Below are positions 8,897-17,822 of a DNA stretch of 64,000 nt, piece by piece (the stretch's first letter is position 1; the number at the start of each line of letters is the position of its first letter). A program made the position numbers and the translations under genes. The stretch spans positions 682,001 to 746,000 of the forward strand of contig NZ_AP024590.1 in NCBI RefSeq assembly GCF_018323985.1, given 5' to 3'. The notes under the pieces are model-generated. The model was not told the DNA's origin. It was given only the letters and a program-made list of their open reading frames with translations, and did no database searches. This DNA comes from Enterobacter kobei (lineage in GTDB: Bacteria; Pseudomonadota; Gammaproteobacteria; Enterobacterales; Enterobacteriaceae).

Positions 8897-10198
8897 ATGG
8901 CTCAAGAAATCGAATTAAAATTTATCGTAAATCCACAAAATGTTGATGCGCTGCGCAGTCACCTGCACACGCTGACCACTGAACACGTTGCGCCGGAAAA
9001 ATTGCTCAATGTTTACTACGAAACGCCGGATAACTGGCTGCGTGGACATGACATGGGGCTGCGCATTCGCGGCGTTGGCGAACGCTACGAAATGACCATG
9101 AAAATCGCCGGTCAGGTGGTGGGCGGGCTGCATCAGCGCCCGGAATATAACATCGACCTTGAGCGTCCGGAGCTTGATCTGACGCGCTTCCCGGCAGAAG
9201 TCTGGCCGGAAGGCGGCTTGCCTGACGATTTAGCCGCCCGCGTCAGCCCGTTGTTCAGCACTGATTTTGAGCGGGAAAAGTGGCTGGTGAATGTCGGCGA
9301 CAGCCGCATAGAGATCGCGCTGGATCGGGGCGAGGTGAAAGCCGGTGAGTTTCAGGAGCCGATCTGCGAGCTGGAGCTTGAACTGCTGAGCGGCGAACGT
9401 GACGATGTGCTGAAGCTTGCGCACCAGCTGGCCACCCAGTCCGGCCTGCGTCAGGGCAGCCTGAGCAAAGCGGCGCGCGGGTATCATCTGGCGGCGGGCA
9501 ATGCCCCACGCAAGATCAAACCTACCGGTATTCTGCCGGTGGTGCCGAAAACCACCATCGAACAGGGGCTTGAAGCCTCCCTCGAACTGGCGCTGTCGCA
9601 GTGGCAGTATCATGAAGAGCTGTGGGTGCGCGGCGAGGCGGCAGCCAAAGAAGAAGTGATGAAGGCCATTGCGCTGGTGCGCCATGCGCTGACGTTGTTC
9701 GGCGGCATTGTTCCTCGTAAAGCGAGCGCTCACTTACGTGATCTGCTGACCCGCACGGAAGCCACCATTACCTCTGCCGTTTCTGCTGAAACTGCGGTCT
9801 ACAGCACCGAAACCGCGATGGCGAAACTGGCGCTCACCGAATGGCTGCTGACGCGCGGCTGGCGTCCTTTCCTTGACGCGAAAGGCGAAGCGAAAATCGG
9901 TGATTCGTTTAAACGTTTTGCGGATACGCACCTTTCCCGCCACGCCGCTGAACTGAGAACCACCTTCGCGCATCCGCTGGGCGATCGTTACCGCGACCAG
10001 TTGCCGCGCCTGTCACGTGACATCGACAGCGTGCTGCTGATGTCCGGTTTTTATAACCCGGCGCAGGCTAAGGCGTGGATTGAGAACTGGCAGGGGCTGC
10101 TGCACGCTATCAAAACCGGTCAGCATATTGAAATTGAACATTTCCGTAACGAAGCCAACATGCAGGAACCGTACTGGCTGCACAGCGGAAAACGCTAA
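8897..10198 (+). CDS. ygiF: Inorganic triphosphatase YgiF (CYTH and CHAD domains)
   Basis: YgiF hydrolyses inorganic tripolyphosphate. The protein has 433 residues: an N-terminal CYTH tunnel domain with the signature EIELK at residues 4-8, and a C-terminal helical CHAD domain with conserved His residues (for example VRHAL and LSRHAAELR). glnE follows after 23 bp on the same strand, as in E. coli, so the two are probably cotranscribed. It is divergent from ygiM across 239 bp in which I see no further gene. Confidence 0.96.
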   Translation: MAQEIELKFIVNPQNVDALRSHLHTLTTEHVAPEKLLNVYYETPDNWLRGHDMGLRIRGVGERYEMTMKIAGQVVGGLHQRPEYNIDLERPELDLTRFPAEVWPEGGLPDDLAARVSPLFSTDFEREKWLVNVGDSRIEIALDRGEVKAGEFQEPICELELELLSGERDDVLKLAHQLATQSGLRQGSLSKAARGYHLAAGNAPRKIKPTGILPVVPKTTIEQGLEASLELALSQWQYHEELWVRGEAAAKEEVMKAIALVRHALTLFGGIVPRKASAHLRDLLTRTEATITSAVSAETAVYSTETAMAKLALTEWLLTRGWRPFLDAKGEAKIGDSFKRFADTHLSRHAAELRTTFAHPLGDRYRDQLPRLSRDIDSVLLMSGFYNPAQAKAWIENWQGLLHAIKTGQHIEIEHFRNEANMQEPYWLHSGKR

Positions 10199-10221
10199 TT
10201 CAGGCAAAGGATCACCTTACG

Positions 10222-13056
10222 ATGATGCCACTCTCCTCATCCTTACAGCAGCACTGGCAGACGGTGATTGAACGCCTGCCCGAACGCACGCTAAGCCCGC
10301 AGGCGCAGTCGGTGCTTACGTTCAGTGATTTTGTGTGCGACAGCCTCATTGCGCACCCCGACTGGCTGACTGCGCTTGAGCGGGAACCGGTCAGGGCGGA
10401 TGAGTGGCAGGCATATGCCGATCTGTTGCAGACGACGCTGGCCGGGGTGCAGGATGAAGCGGGGCTGATGCGCGAGCTGCGTCTGTTTCGCCGCCGCATC
10501 ATGGTGCGCATCGCCTGGGCGCAGGCGCTGTCGCAGGTTTCCGATGAGGACATATTGCAACAGCTGAGCGTGCTGGCGGAAACGCTGATCGTCGCGGCGC
10601 GTGACTGGCTGTATGACGCCTGCTGCCGGGAATGGGGTACGCCGTGCAGTCAGGACGGGCAACCTCAGCCGATGCTGATCCTTGGCATGGGCAAACTCGG
10701 CGGCGGTGAGCTGAACTTCTCATCAGACATCGATCTGATTTTCGCCTGGCCGGAAAACGGTGTGACCCGTGGCGGACGGCGTGAGCTGGATAACGCGCAG
10801 TTCTTCACCCGGCTAGGGCAGCGGTTGATCAAAGTGCTCGACCAGCCAACGCAGGACGGCTTTGTCTATCGCGTGGATATGCGTCTGCGGCCCTTTGGCG
10901 ACAGCGGGCCGCTGGTGCTGAGTTTTGCCGCGCTGGAAGATTATTACCAGGAGCAGGGGCGCGACTGGGAGCGTTACGCGATGGTAAAAGCCCGTATCAT
11001 GGGCGATAACGACGGTTCCTATACCAACGAACTGCGCGCCATGCTGCGGCCTTTTGTCTTCCGCCGCTATATCGATTTCAGCGTGATCCAGTCGCTGCGT
11101 AACATGAAGAGCATGATCGCGCGCGAAGTGCGCCGCCGTGGCCTGAAGGACAACATCAAGCTGGGTGCGGGCGGCATTCGTGAAATCGAATTTATCGTGC
11201 AGGTGTTCCAGCTGATCCGCGGCGGGCGCGAGCCATCGCTGCAATCCCGCGCGCTGCTGCCGACGCTGACGGCTATCGATCAACTGAACCTGCTGCCGCC
11301 CGGCGATGCTGACATTTTGCGTGCGGCCTATCTGTATCTGCGGCGTCTGGAAAACCTGCTGCAAAGCATCAACGATGAACAGACCCAGACCCTGCCGGGT
11401 GACGATCTTAACCGTGCGCGGCTGGCATGGGGGATGAATGCGCCGGACTGGGATGCGCTGATGCAAACCCTGGCAACGCACATGGCGGCAGTGCGCCGCG
11501 TGTTTAACGAACTGATTGGCGACGATGAATCGGCGTCTCCTGATGAACAGCTGTCAGAGCAGTGGCGCGAGCTGTGGCAGGATGCGTTGCAGGAAGAAGA
11601 CACCACGCCGGGGCTGGCGCATCTCGCCGATGAGGATCGTCGGCGCGTGGTGGCGCTGATCGCCGATTTTCGTAAAGAACTCGATAAACGCACCATTGGC
11701 CCGCGCGGGCGTCAGGTACTCGATCACCTGATGCCGCACCTGCTGAGCGAAGTCTGCTCCCGGGATGATGCGCCGGTGCCGTTATCGCGCCTGACGCCGC
11801 TGCTGACCGGCATCGTCACGCGCACGACGTATCTCGAGTTGCTGAGCGAATTTCCCGGCGCGCTCAAACACCTGATTTCTCTGTGCGCTGCCTCGCCGAT
11901 GGTGGCGAGCAAGCTGGCGCGTTATCCGCTGCTGCTGGACGAGCTGCTCGATACCCGCACGCTGTATCAACCGACGGCGACGGATGCCTATCGCGACGAG
12001 CTGCGCCAGTATCTGCTGCGCGTGCCGGAAGAGGATGAAGAGCAACAGCTGGAGGCGTTACGCCAGTTTAAGCAGGCGCAAATGCTGCGCGTGGCTGCCG
12101 GTGACATCGCCGGCACGCTGCCGGTGATGAAAGTGAGCGATCACTTAACCTGGCTGGCGGAAGCGATCATCGATGCCGTCGTGCAGCAGGCGTGGACGCA
12201 AATGGTAGCGCGTTACGGGCAACCTACCCATCTTCACGATCGTGAAGGGCGCGGTTTTGCGGTGGTGGGTTATGGCAAACTCGGCGGCTGGGAGCTGGGC
12301 TACAGTTCCGATCTCGATCTGGTGTTTTTGCATGACTGCCCGGCAGAAGTGATGACCGACGGCGAGCGGGAAATCGATGGCCGTCAGTTCTATCTGCGCC
12401 TCGCCCAGCGCATTATGCACCTGTTCAGCACCCGTACTTCGTCGGGCATTCTCTATGAAGTGGATGCGCGTCTGCGCCCGTCCGGCGCGGCGGGAATGCT
12501 GGTGACCACCGCAGACGCGTTTGCGGATTATCAGCAGCATGAAGCCTGGACGTGGGAGCATCAGGCGCTGGTGCGCGCCCGCGTGGTGTATGGCGATCCG
12601 CTGCTGAAAACCGCTTTCGATACTATCCGCCGCGACGTACTGATGAAGCCGCGGGCAGGGGAAACCCTGCAAAAAGAGGTACGCGAAATGCGTGAGAAAA
12701 TGCGGGCGCACCTCGGTAATAAACACAAGGATCGTTTTGATCTGAAAGCCGATGAGGGCGGCATTACCGATATTGAGTTTATCACCCAGTATCTGGTGCT
12801 GCGCCACGCGTGCGACAAGCCAAAGCTGACGCGCTGGTCCGATAACGTGCGCATCCTTGAACTGCTGGCGCAAAACGACATCATGGATGACAACGAAGCA
12901 CAGGCGCTGACGCAGGCCTACACTACGCTGCGCGATGAGCTGCATCATCTGGCGTTGCAGGAACAACCCGGTCATGTGCCGCTGTCGTGCTTTAAGGAAG
13001 CCCGGCAGCAGGTCAGCGCCAGCTGGCAGAAGTGGTTGGTGGAACCGTGCGCTTAA
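10222..13056 (+). CDS. glnE: Glutamine synthetase adenylyltransferase/adenylyl-removing enzyme
   Basis: GlnE adds AMP to, or removes it from, glutamine synthetase according to PII and glutamine levels. The protein has 944 residues, full length. Two nucleotidyltransferase domains carry the G-x11-DxD pattern: LGGGELNFSSDIDLIF in the N-terminal removing half and LGGWELGYSSDLDLVF in the C-terminal adding half. The RRLENLLQ and NLRDELHHL-type helical segments match the family. Two ATG codons stand in tandem at 10222; the first aligns with the E. coli start. Confidence 0.98.
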   Translation: MMPLSSSLQQHWQTVIERLPERTLSPQAQSVLTFSDFVCDSLIAHPDWLTALEREPVRADEWQAYADLLQTTLAGVQDEAGLMRELRLFRRRIMVRIAWAQALSQVSDEDILQQLSVLAETLIVAARDWLYDACCREWGTPCSQDGQPQPMLILGMGKLGGGELNFSSDIDLIFAWPENGVTRGGRRELDNAQFFTRLGQRLIKVLDQPTQDGFVYRVDMRLRPFGDSGPLVLSFAALEDYYQEQGRDWERYAMVKARIMGDNDGSYTNELRAMLRPFVFRRYIDFSVIQSLRNMKSMIAREVRRRGLKDNIKLGAGGIREIEFIVQVFQLIRGGREPSLQSRALLPTLTAIDQLNLLPPGDADILRAAYLYLRRLENLLQSINDEQTQTLPGDDLNRARLAWGMNAPDWDALMQTLATHMAAVRRVFNELIGDDESASPDEQLSEQWRELWQDALQEEDTTPGLAHLADEDRRRVVALIADFRKELDKRTIGPRGRQVLDHLMPHLLSEVCSRDDAPVPLSRLTPLLTGIVTRTTYLELLSEFPGALKHLISLCAASPMVASKLARYPLLLDELLDTRTLYQPTATDAYRDELRQYLLRVPEEDEEQQLEALRQFKQAQMLRVAAGDIAGTLPVMKVSDHLTWLAEAIIDAVVQQAWTQMVARYGQPTHLHDREGRGFAVVGYGKLGGWELGYSSDLDLVFLHDCPAEVMTDGEREIDGRQFYLRLAQRIMHLFSTRTSSGILYEVDARLRPSGAAGMLVTTADAFADYQQHEAWTWEHQALVRARVVYGDPLLKTAFDTIRRDVLMKPRAGETLQKEVREMREKMRAHLGNKHKDRFDLKADEGGITDIEFITQYLVLRHACDKPKLTRWSDNVRILELLAQNDIMDDNEAQALTQAYTTLRDELHHLALQEQPGHVPLSCFKEARQQVSASWQKWLVEPCA

Positions 13057-13109
13057 CTGCCAGTGTGGTATTATCGCGCGCAAAATTTTGAAATTGCCTG
13101 GAGTCTGGA

Positions 13110-14540
13110 ATGAAAGTAACGCTGCCAGAGTTTGAACGTGCAGGTGTCATGGTGGTCGGTGACGTCATGTTGGATCGCTACTGGTACGGCCCAACCAGCC
13201 GTATTTCACCGGAAGCCCCGGTGCCTGTCGTAAAAGTGGACACCATCGAAGAACGTCCAGGCGGCGCGGCGAACGTGGCGATGAACATCGCTTCACTGGG
13301 GGCGAACTCGCGTCTGGTGGGCCTGACGGGTATCGACGATGCCGCGCGCGCGCTCAGCAAAACGCTGGCCGACGTTAACGTCAAATGTGACTTCGTTTCC
13401 GTTCCCACGCATCCGACCATCACCAAGCTGCGCGTGCTGTCGCGCAACCAGCAGCTGATCCGCCTCGACTTTGAAGAAGGGTTCGAAGGCGTTGATCCGG
13501 AACCGCTGCATGAGCGTATCAGCCAGGCGCTGAACAACATTGGCGCGCTGGTGCTGTCCGATTATGCCAAAGGCGCGCTGGCGACGGTTCAGCAGATGAT
13601 CACCCTCGCGCGTGATGCGGGCGTACCGGTACTTATCGATCCGAAAGGCACTGATTTTGAGCGCTACCGCGGTGCTACGCTGTTGACGCCGAACCTCTCT
13701 GAGTTTGAAGCGGTGGCGGGCAAGTGCAAAAGCGAAGAAGAGCTCGTCGAGCGCGGCATGAAAATCATCGCCGACTTTGATTTCTCGGCGCTGCTGGTCA
13801 CGCGCTCCGAGCAGGGCATGACGCTGCTGCAACCGGGTAAAGCACCGTTGCATATGCCGACCCAGGCGCAGGAAGTGTACGACGTTACCGGTGCCGGTGA
13901 TACGGTGATCGGCGTGCTGGCGGCGACGCTGGCGGCAGGCAACACGCTGGAAGAGGCCTGCTATTTTGCCAACGCGGCGGCTGGTGTCGTGGTCGGTAAA
14001 TTGGGTACCTCGACGGTATCGCCTATCGAGCTGGAAAATGCGGTACGCGGACGTTCAGAAACCGGCTTCGGCGTGATGACTGAAGCGGCTCTGAAAGAGG
14101 CCGTGGCGGCCGCGCGTAAGCGTGGCGAGAAAGTGGTGATGACCAACGGCGTGTTCGACATTCTGCACGCGGGCCATGTCTCTTATCTGGCCAATGCCCG
14201 TAAGCTGGGCGATCGTCTGATCGTGGCGGTTAACAGCGATGCCTCCACTAAACGCCTGAAAGGGGAAACGCGTCCGGTGAACCCGCTTGAACAGCGCATG
14301 ATTGTGCTGGGCGCGCTGGAAGCCGTGGACTGGGTGGTGCCGTTTGAAGAGGATACGCCGCAGCGCCTGATCGCAGGCATTCTGCCGGATCTGCTGGTGA
14401 AAGGCGGGGATTACAAGCCTGAGCAAATCGCTGGCAGTGAAGAAGTGTGGGCGAATGGTGGCGAAGTGATGGTGCTTAATTTTGAAGATGGGTGTTCAAC
14501 CACCAACATCATTAAGAAGATCCAGAAAGACAGCCAGTAA
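13110..14540 (+). CDS. hldE: Bifunctional heptose 7-phosphate kinase / heptose 1-phosphate adenylyltransferase
   Basis: HldE supplies ADP-heptose for the lipopolysaccharide inner core. The protein has 476 residues. The N-terminal ribokinase-like half includes GGAANVAMNIASLG and the catalytic motif DVTGAGDTVIG. The C-terminal nucleotidyltransferase half has GVFDILHAGHVSYL with its HxGH motif. The gene follows glnE after 53 bp and ends at a hairpin shared with ubiK. A functional copy implies the strain makes a heptosylated LPS core. Confidence 0.98.
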   Translation: MKVTLPEFERAGVMVVGDVMLDRYWYGPTSRISPEAPVPVVKVDTIEERPGGAANVAMNIASLGANSRLVGLTGIDDAARALSKTLADVNVKCDFVSVPTHPTITKLRVLSRNQQLIRLDFEEGFEGVDPEPLHERISQALNNIGALVLSDYAKGALATVQQMITLARDAGVPVLIDPKGTDFERYRGATLLTPNLSEFEAVAGKCKSEEELVERGMKIIADFDFSALLVTRSEQGMTLLQPGKAPLHMPTQAQEVYDVTGAGDTVIGVLAATLAAGNTLEEACYFANAAAGVVVGKLGTSTVSPIELENAVRGRSETGFGVMTEAALKEAVAAARKRGEKVVMTNGVFDILHAGHVSYLANARKLGDRLIVAVNSDASTKRLKGETRPVNPLEQRMIVLGALEAVDWVVPFEEDTPQRLIAGILPDLLVKGGDYKPEQIAGSEEVWANGGEVMVLNFEDGCSTTNIIKKIQKDSQ

Positions 14541-14546
14541 GCAGGG

Positions 14547-14576
14547 TTGCCCGGCAGCGCGATGCTGACCGGGCAA
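14547..14576. terminator. Bidirectional terminator between hldE and ubiK
   Basis: TTGCCCGG (14547-14554) and CCGGGCAA (14569-14576) flank a partly paired AGC...GCT core between the convergent genes. A/T-rich bases follow on both sides. Confidence 0.7.
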
Positions 14577-14582
14577 AATTTC

Positions 14583-14900
14583 TTATTTCTGTACGTCCGT
14601 ATCGATATCTACCGCATCAACCGGCGGAATGGCCGGAGCTGGCTTCACTTCTTCTGCTGTATGACGCGTTTCCAGATCGCTGATGCGTTGCTCAAGCAGC
14701 GCCAGCTTCTCGCGGGTGCGCAGCAGAACCTGCGTCTGTACATCGAATTCTTCACGGCTGACCAGATCGAGACGCGTCAGTTGCGATTGCAGCGTCTGAC
14801 GGATTTTTTTCTCGACGTCTTCGCCAAACTCGCGAATGCCTTTCGGCATGGACTCGTGAACCTGACGGGCAATCTGTTCAATTTTCTTCGGGTCAATCAT
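14583..14900 (-). CDS. ubiK: Ubiquinone biosynthesis accessory factor UbiK
   Basis: UbiK (YqiC) is a small coiled-coil protein that helps assemble the ubiquinone synthesis complex with UbiJ. The protein has 105 residues, starts MIDPKKIEQIARQVHESMPK and has a C-terminal coiled coil (LRTREKLALLEQRISDLETR) with an Ala/Pro-rich tail. I chose the ATG at 14900; the open frame extends a further 102 codons upstream into the ribB leader, which is not coding. It is divergent from ribB. Confidence 0.95.
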   Translation of the reverse strand: MIDPKKIEQIARQVHESMPKGIREFGEDVEKKIRQTLQSQLTRLDLVSREEFDVQTQVLLRTREKLALLEQRISDLETRHTAEEVKPAPAIPPVDAVDIDTDVQK

Positions 14901-14985
14901 AGTCGTTCCCTGTTCGTGTGGGTAATAGCATACATTGTAGCGTGTTAAGCGCGGTGTTAAACCAGATTTGTTTACCACACGGGCA

Positions 14986-15014
14986 TTGCCGCCAATAATC
15001 AATAGCGTTATAGT
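14986..15014 (+). promoter_or_regulatory. Sigma-70 promoter of ribB
   Basis: TTGCCG, a 17-bp spacer and TATAGT lie a few bases before the start of the FMN riboswitch, so transcription would begin at about 15021. Confidence 0.65.
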
Positions 15015-15020
15015 TATTGC

Positions 15021-15184
15021 GCTTATTCTCAGGGCGGGGCGAAATTCCCCACCGGCGGTAAATCGGCAGGTGTAAACCTTATGCTGAAAGCCCGCGAGCG
15101 CTTCAGGTGTAAATCTGAAGGTCAGCAGATCCGGTGTAATTCCGGGGCCGACGGTTAAAGTCCGGATGGGAGAGAGTAACGATC
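15021..15184 (+). ncRNA. FMN riboswitch (RFN element) of ribB
   Basis: The conserved RFN blocks are present in order: CAGGGCGGGGCGAAATTCCC, CCACCGGCGGTAAAT, the paired GCTTCAGG/CTGAAGG arm, GTCAGCAGATCCGGTG, and the closing GGGGCCGACGGTTAAAGTC with CCGGATGGGAGAGAGTAACG. A short hairpin (ACGGG/CCCGT, 15188-15202) and a seven-T run at 15211-15217 follow, which form a probable termination platform. FMN binding would lower ribB expression. Confidence 0.96.
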
Positions 15185-15285
15185 CAGACGGGCAAGACCC
15201 GTTCACGTTATTTTTTTGCCGCTATGCGGTACTCCTAAGACTGCCCTGATTCTGGTAACCATAATGTTAATGAGGTTTTTTTACC

Positions 15286-15939
15286 ATGAATCAGACGCTG
15301 CTTTCTTCTTTTGGCACTCCTTTTGAACGCATCGAACGTGCGTTAGCCGCACTGCGCGAAGGCCGTGGTGTAATGGTGCTTGACGACGAAGACCGTGAAA
15401 ACGAAGGCGATATGATTTTCGCCGCCGAAACCATGACCGTTGAACAAATGGCGCTGACGATCCGTCACGGCAGCGGCATCGTATGCCTGTGCCTGACCGA
15501 CGAACGCCGTAAACAGCTCGATCTGCCGATGATGGTAGAAAACAACACCAGCGCCTTCGGCACCGGTTTTACCGTGACCATCGAAGCCGCGCATGGCGTG
15601 ACGACTGGCGTATCCGCAGCGGACCGCATCACCACCGTTCGCGCTGCGATTGCCGATGGCGCGAAGCCGTCCGATCTCCACCGTCCGGGCCACGTGTTCC
15701 CGCTGCGTGCGCAGCCGGGCGGCGTACTGACCCGTGGCGGCCACACTGAAGCGACCATCGATCTGGTGACGCTGGCCGGTTTCAAACCCGCAGGCGTGCT
15801 GTGTGAACTGACCAATGATGATGGCACCATGGCGCGCGCGCCGGAGTGCATTGCCTTTGCGCAGCAACACAATATGGCGGTTGTCACCATTGAAGATCTG
15901 GTGGCCTATCGTCGTGAACATGAGCGCAAAGCCAGCTAA
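15286..15939 (+). CDS. ribB: 3,4-dihydroxy-2-butanone 4-phosphate synthase
   Basis: RibB converts ribulose 5-phosphate to formate and the four-carbon precursor of riboflavin. The protein has 217 residues, a monofunctional RibB without a GTP cyclohydrolase II domain. The acidic metal/substrate loop DDEDRENEGDMIFAAE, the HRPGHVFPLRAQPGGV block and HTEATIDLV are all intact. The gene sits about 100 bp after the FMN riboswitch. Confidence 0.98.
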   Translation: MNQTLLSSFGTPFERIERALAALREGRGVMVLDDEDRENEGDMIFAAETMTVEQMALTIRHGSGIVCLCLTDERRKQLDLPMMVENNTSAFGTGFTVTIEAAHGVTTGVSAADRITTVRAAIADGAKPSDLHRPGHVFPLRAQPGGVLTRGGHTEATIDLVTLAGFKPAGVLCELTNDDGTMARAPECIAFAQQHNMAVVTIEDLVAYRREHERKAS

Positions 15940-15948
15940 GTTATGCCT

Positions 15949-15975
15949 GTATGCCGTACATCATGTGCGGCATAC
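15949..15975 (+). terminator. Hairpin after ribB
   Basis: GTATGCCG and CGGCATAC form a perfect 8-bp stem 10 bp after the ribB stop. There is no clear T run, so this may be a weak terminator or a 3' end stabiliser. Confidence 0.45.
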
Positions 15976-16022
15976 GTCATTGTCTCCGCCTCACTTCCCG
16001 TTCCGCCCGCTCTTGCAATCAC

Positions 16023-16799
16023 TCAGCCGATACCCAGAAACTGTAATAGCACCAGGCTCAGTCCCATCACCGACATGCCGCACAGCACGCCATAGCTGGG
16101 GTTATTGTTAGGGTCGATCTCTTTTGCCAGCGGCATCAGTTCGTCCACCGACAGGGCGACCATAATCCCTGCTACTGCCGCCATGATCGCCGCCATCAGC
16201 AGCGGTGACAGCAGGCTTCCGAGGATCAGCCACGCCAGCACGCCGCCCAGGATCTCCGCCAGACCCGAGATACCCGCCCAAAAAATCGCCGTGCGTTTAG
16301 AGCCGGTGGCAGCATAGACCGGCCCGGCAACCGCCAGACCTTCAGGAATATTGTGCAGCGCCACGGCGAGGGCAATGCCAAAGCCGAGTTCAAGGTTGTT
16401 ACTCGCCGTCACATAGGTGGCAATGCCTTCCGGAAAATTGTGCAGGCTGATGCCAAGCGTCAGGAGGATCGCGGTGCGCCGGAGGTTACGCGGCAACGGC
16501 TGGCTTTCACTGGCGGGCAGCAAATCCTGCGGGTGGGCATGAGGCAGCAGGCGATCGAGCGCAAAGTAGCCGAGCAGGCCGACGATAAACATGCCGTAGC
16601 CGAGAACCGGTGGCATATCCGGCGTGGCTAACGCCGCAGGCAGCATCTCCATCAAAGAAATTAACAACATAATGCCCGCCGCAAAACCCAGCGAAAATGC
16701 CAGCACGCGATTGGAGGGTTTCTGACCCATTACGCCGAGGATCGCGCCAATAAAGGTGGCCGCCCCAGCCAGTAAGGTCAGGATCAAGGGAACTGACAT
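16023..16799 (-). CDS. zupT: Zinc transporter ZupT
   Basis: ZupT is a ZIP-family inner-membrane importer of zinc with broad divalent-metal range. The protein has 258 residues and about eight membrane helices. The two ZIP metal-site helices are clear: SLHNFPEGIATYV and ALHNIPEGLAVAG. I chose the ATG at 16799 (MSVPLILTLLAGAATFIGA), preceded by a good AAGGAG site; a frame 23 codons longer is not supported. A Fur-like site lies just upstream. Confidence 0.97.
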   Translation of the reverse strand: MSVPLILTLLAGAATFIGAILGVMGQKPSNRVLAFSLGFAAGIMLLISLMEMLPAALATPDMPPVLGYGMFIVGLLGYFALDRLLPHAHPQDLLPASESQPLPRNLRRTAILLTLGISLHNFPEGIATYVTASNNLELGFGIALAVALHNIPEGLAVAGPVYAATGSKRTAIFWAGISGLAEILGGVLAWLILGSLLSPLLMAAIMAAVAGIMVALSVDELMPLAKEIDPNNNPSYGVLCGMSVMGLSLVLLQFLGIG

Positions 16800-16813
16800 T
16801 AACAACTCCTTGT

Positions 16814-16832
16814 GATAATCATTCTCATTTAT
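16814..16832 (-). promoter_or_regulatory. Fur-box-like site upstream of zupT
   Basis: On the minus strand, AATGAGAATGATTATC matches positions 4-19 of the 19-bp Fur consensus at 14 of 16 bases; the other three do not match. It ends 15 bp before the zupT start codon. Binding is inferred, not shown. Confidence 0.5.
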
Positions 16833-16995
16833 GTTAATGAGGATTAATGGCGAACGCGAGCGGGTCATTCATCCTTTACGCATTTCTTACATTCAAAATT
16901 CCTGATGATCTTCATCACGGTTATCTGCGTTTATCCGCGTCAGAAACAGCGTAAGGTAACCACATATTATTTAGCCGCTTTGTAAGGATATGACC

Positions 16996-17784
16996 ATGTC
17001 AGTACCGCGTATGCCAGCACTATTTTTAGGCCACGGCAGCCCGATGAATGTTCTTGAAGATAACATTTACACCCGCGCCTGGCAGTATCTTGGCGAGACG
17101 TTGCCGCGTCCAAAAGCCATTGTGGTGATCTCCGCGCACTGGTTTACCCGCGGCACCGGGGTCACGGCCATGGCGGAGCCAAAGACCATTCATGACTTCG
17201 GCGGTTTCCCGCAGGCGCTGTATGACACGCACTATCCTGCGCCCGGTTCGCCTGAACTGGCCCAGCAGCTGGTGGACCTGCTGGCGCCGGTACCGGTAAC
17301 GCTGGATCAGGAAGCCTGGGGCTTTGACCACGGTTCCTGGGGTGTGCTGATCAAGATGTACCCGAACGCGGACATTCCGATGGTGCAGCTCAGCCTCGAC
17401 AGTACCAAATCTGCGGCCTGGCATTATGAATTGGGCCGTAAGCTCGCCACGCTGCGCGATCAGGGCATCATGCTGATCGCCAGTGGCAACGTGGTGCATA
17501 ACCTGCGCACGGCGCGCTGGCACGGCGAAAGCACGCCTTATCCATGGGCAGTCTCGTTTAACGATTACGTGAAGGATAATCTGACCTGGAAAGGGCCGAC
17601 GGAACAGCATCCGCTGGTGAACTACCTCGATCACGAAGGCGGTTCCCTGTCTAACCCGACGCCGGATCACTTCCTGCCGCTGCTCTACGTACTGGGTGCG
17701 TGGGACGGGGAGGAGCCGATAACCATTCCGGTGGAAGGGCTGGAAATGGGATCGCTGAGTATGCTGTCGGTACAGATTGGATAA
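16996..17784 (+). CDS. ygiD: 4,5-DOPA dioxygenase extradiol YgiD
   Basis: YgiD belongs to the LigB-like class III extradiol ring-cleavage dioxygenases; the E. coli protein cleaves DOPA in vitro. The protein has 262 residues. The iron-binding His residues sit in the usual blocks: ALFLGHGSPMN, VISAHWFTRG and ASGNVVHNL. The ATG at 16996 is preferred over that at 16990 because it is 8 bp from the TAAGG site. It ends at a terminator shared with ygiC. Confidence 0.94.
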   Translation: MSVPRMPALFLGHGSPMNVLEDNIYTRAWQYLGETLPRPKAIVVISAHWFTRGTGVTAMAEPKTIHDFGGFPQALYDTHYPAPGSPELAQQLVDLLAPVPVTLDQEAWGFDHGSWGVLIKMYPNADIPMVQLSLDSTKSAAWHYELGRKLATLRDQGIMLIASGNVVHNLRTARWHGESTPYPWAVSFNDYVKDNLTWKGPTEQHPLVNYLDHEGGSLSNPTPDHFLPLLYVLGAWDGEEPITIPVEGLEMGSLSMLSVQIG

Positions 17785-17788
17785 ACAA

Positions 17789-17820
17789 AAAACCCGGTAA
17801 GCAGAACGCCACCGGGTTTT
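17789..17820. terminator. Bidirectional terminator between ygiD and ygiC
   Basis: AAAACCCGGT (17789-17798) and ACCGGGTTTT (17811-17820) form a perfect 10-bp stem with A and T runs on both flanks, between convergent genes. Confidence 0.9.
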
Positions 17821-17822
17821 AT

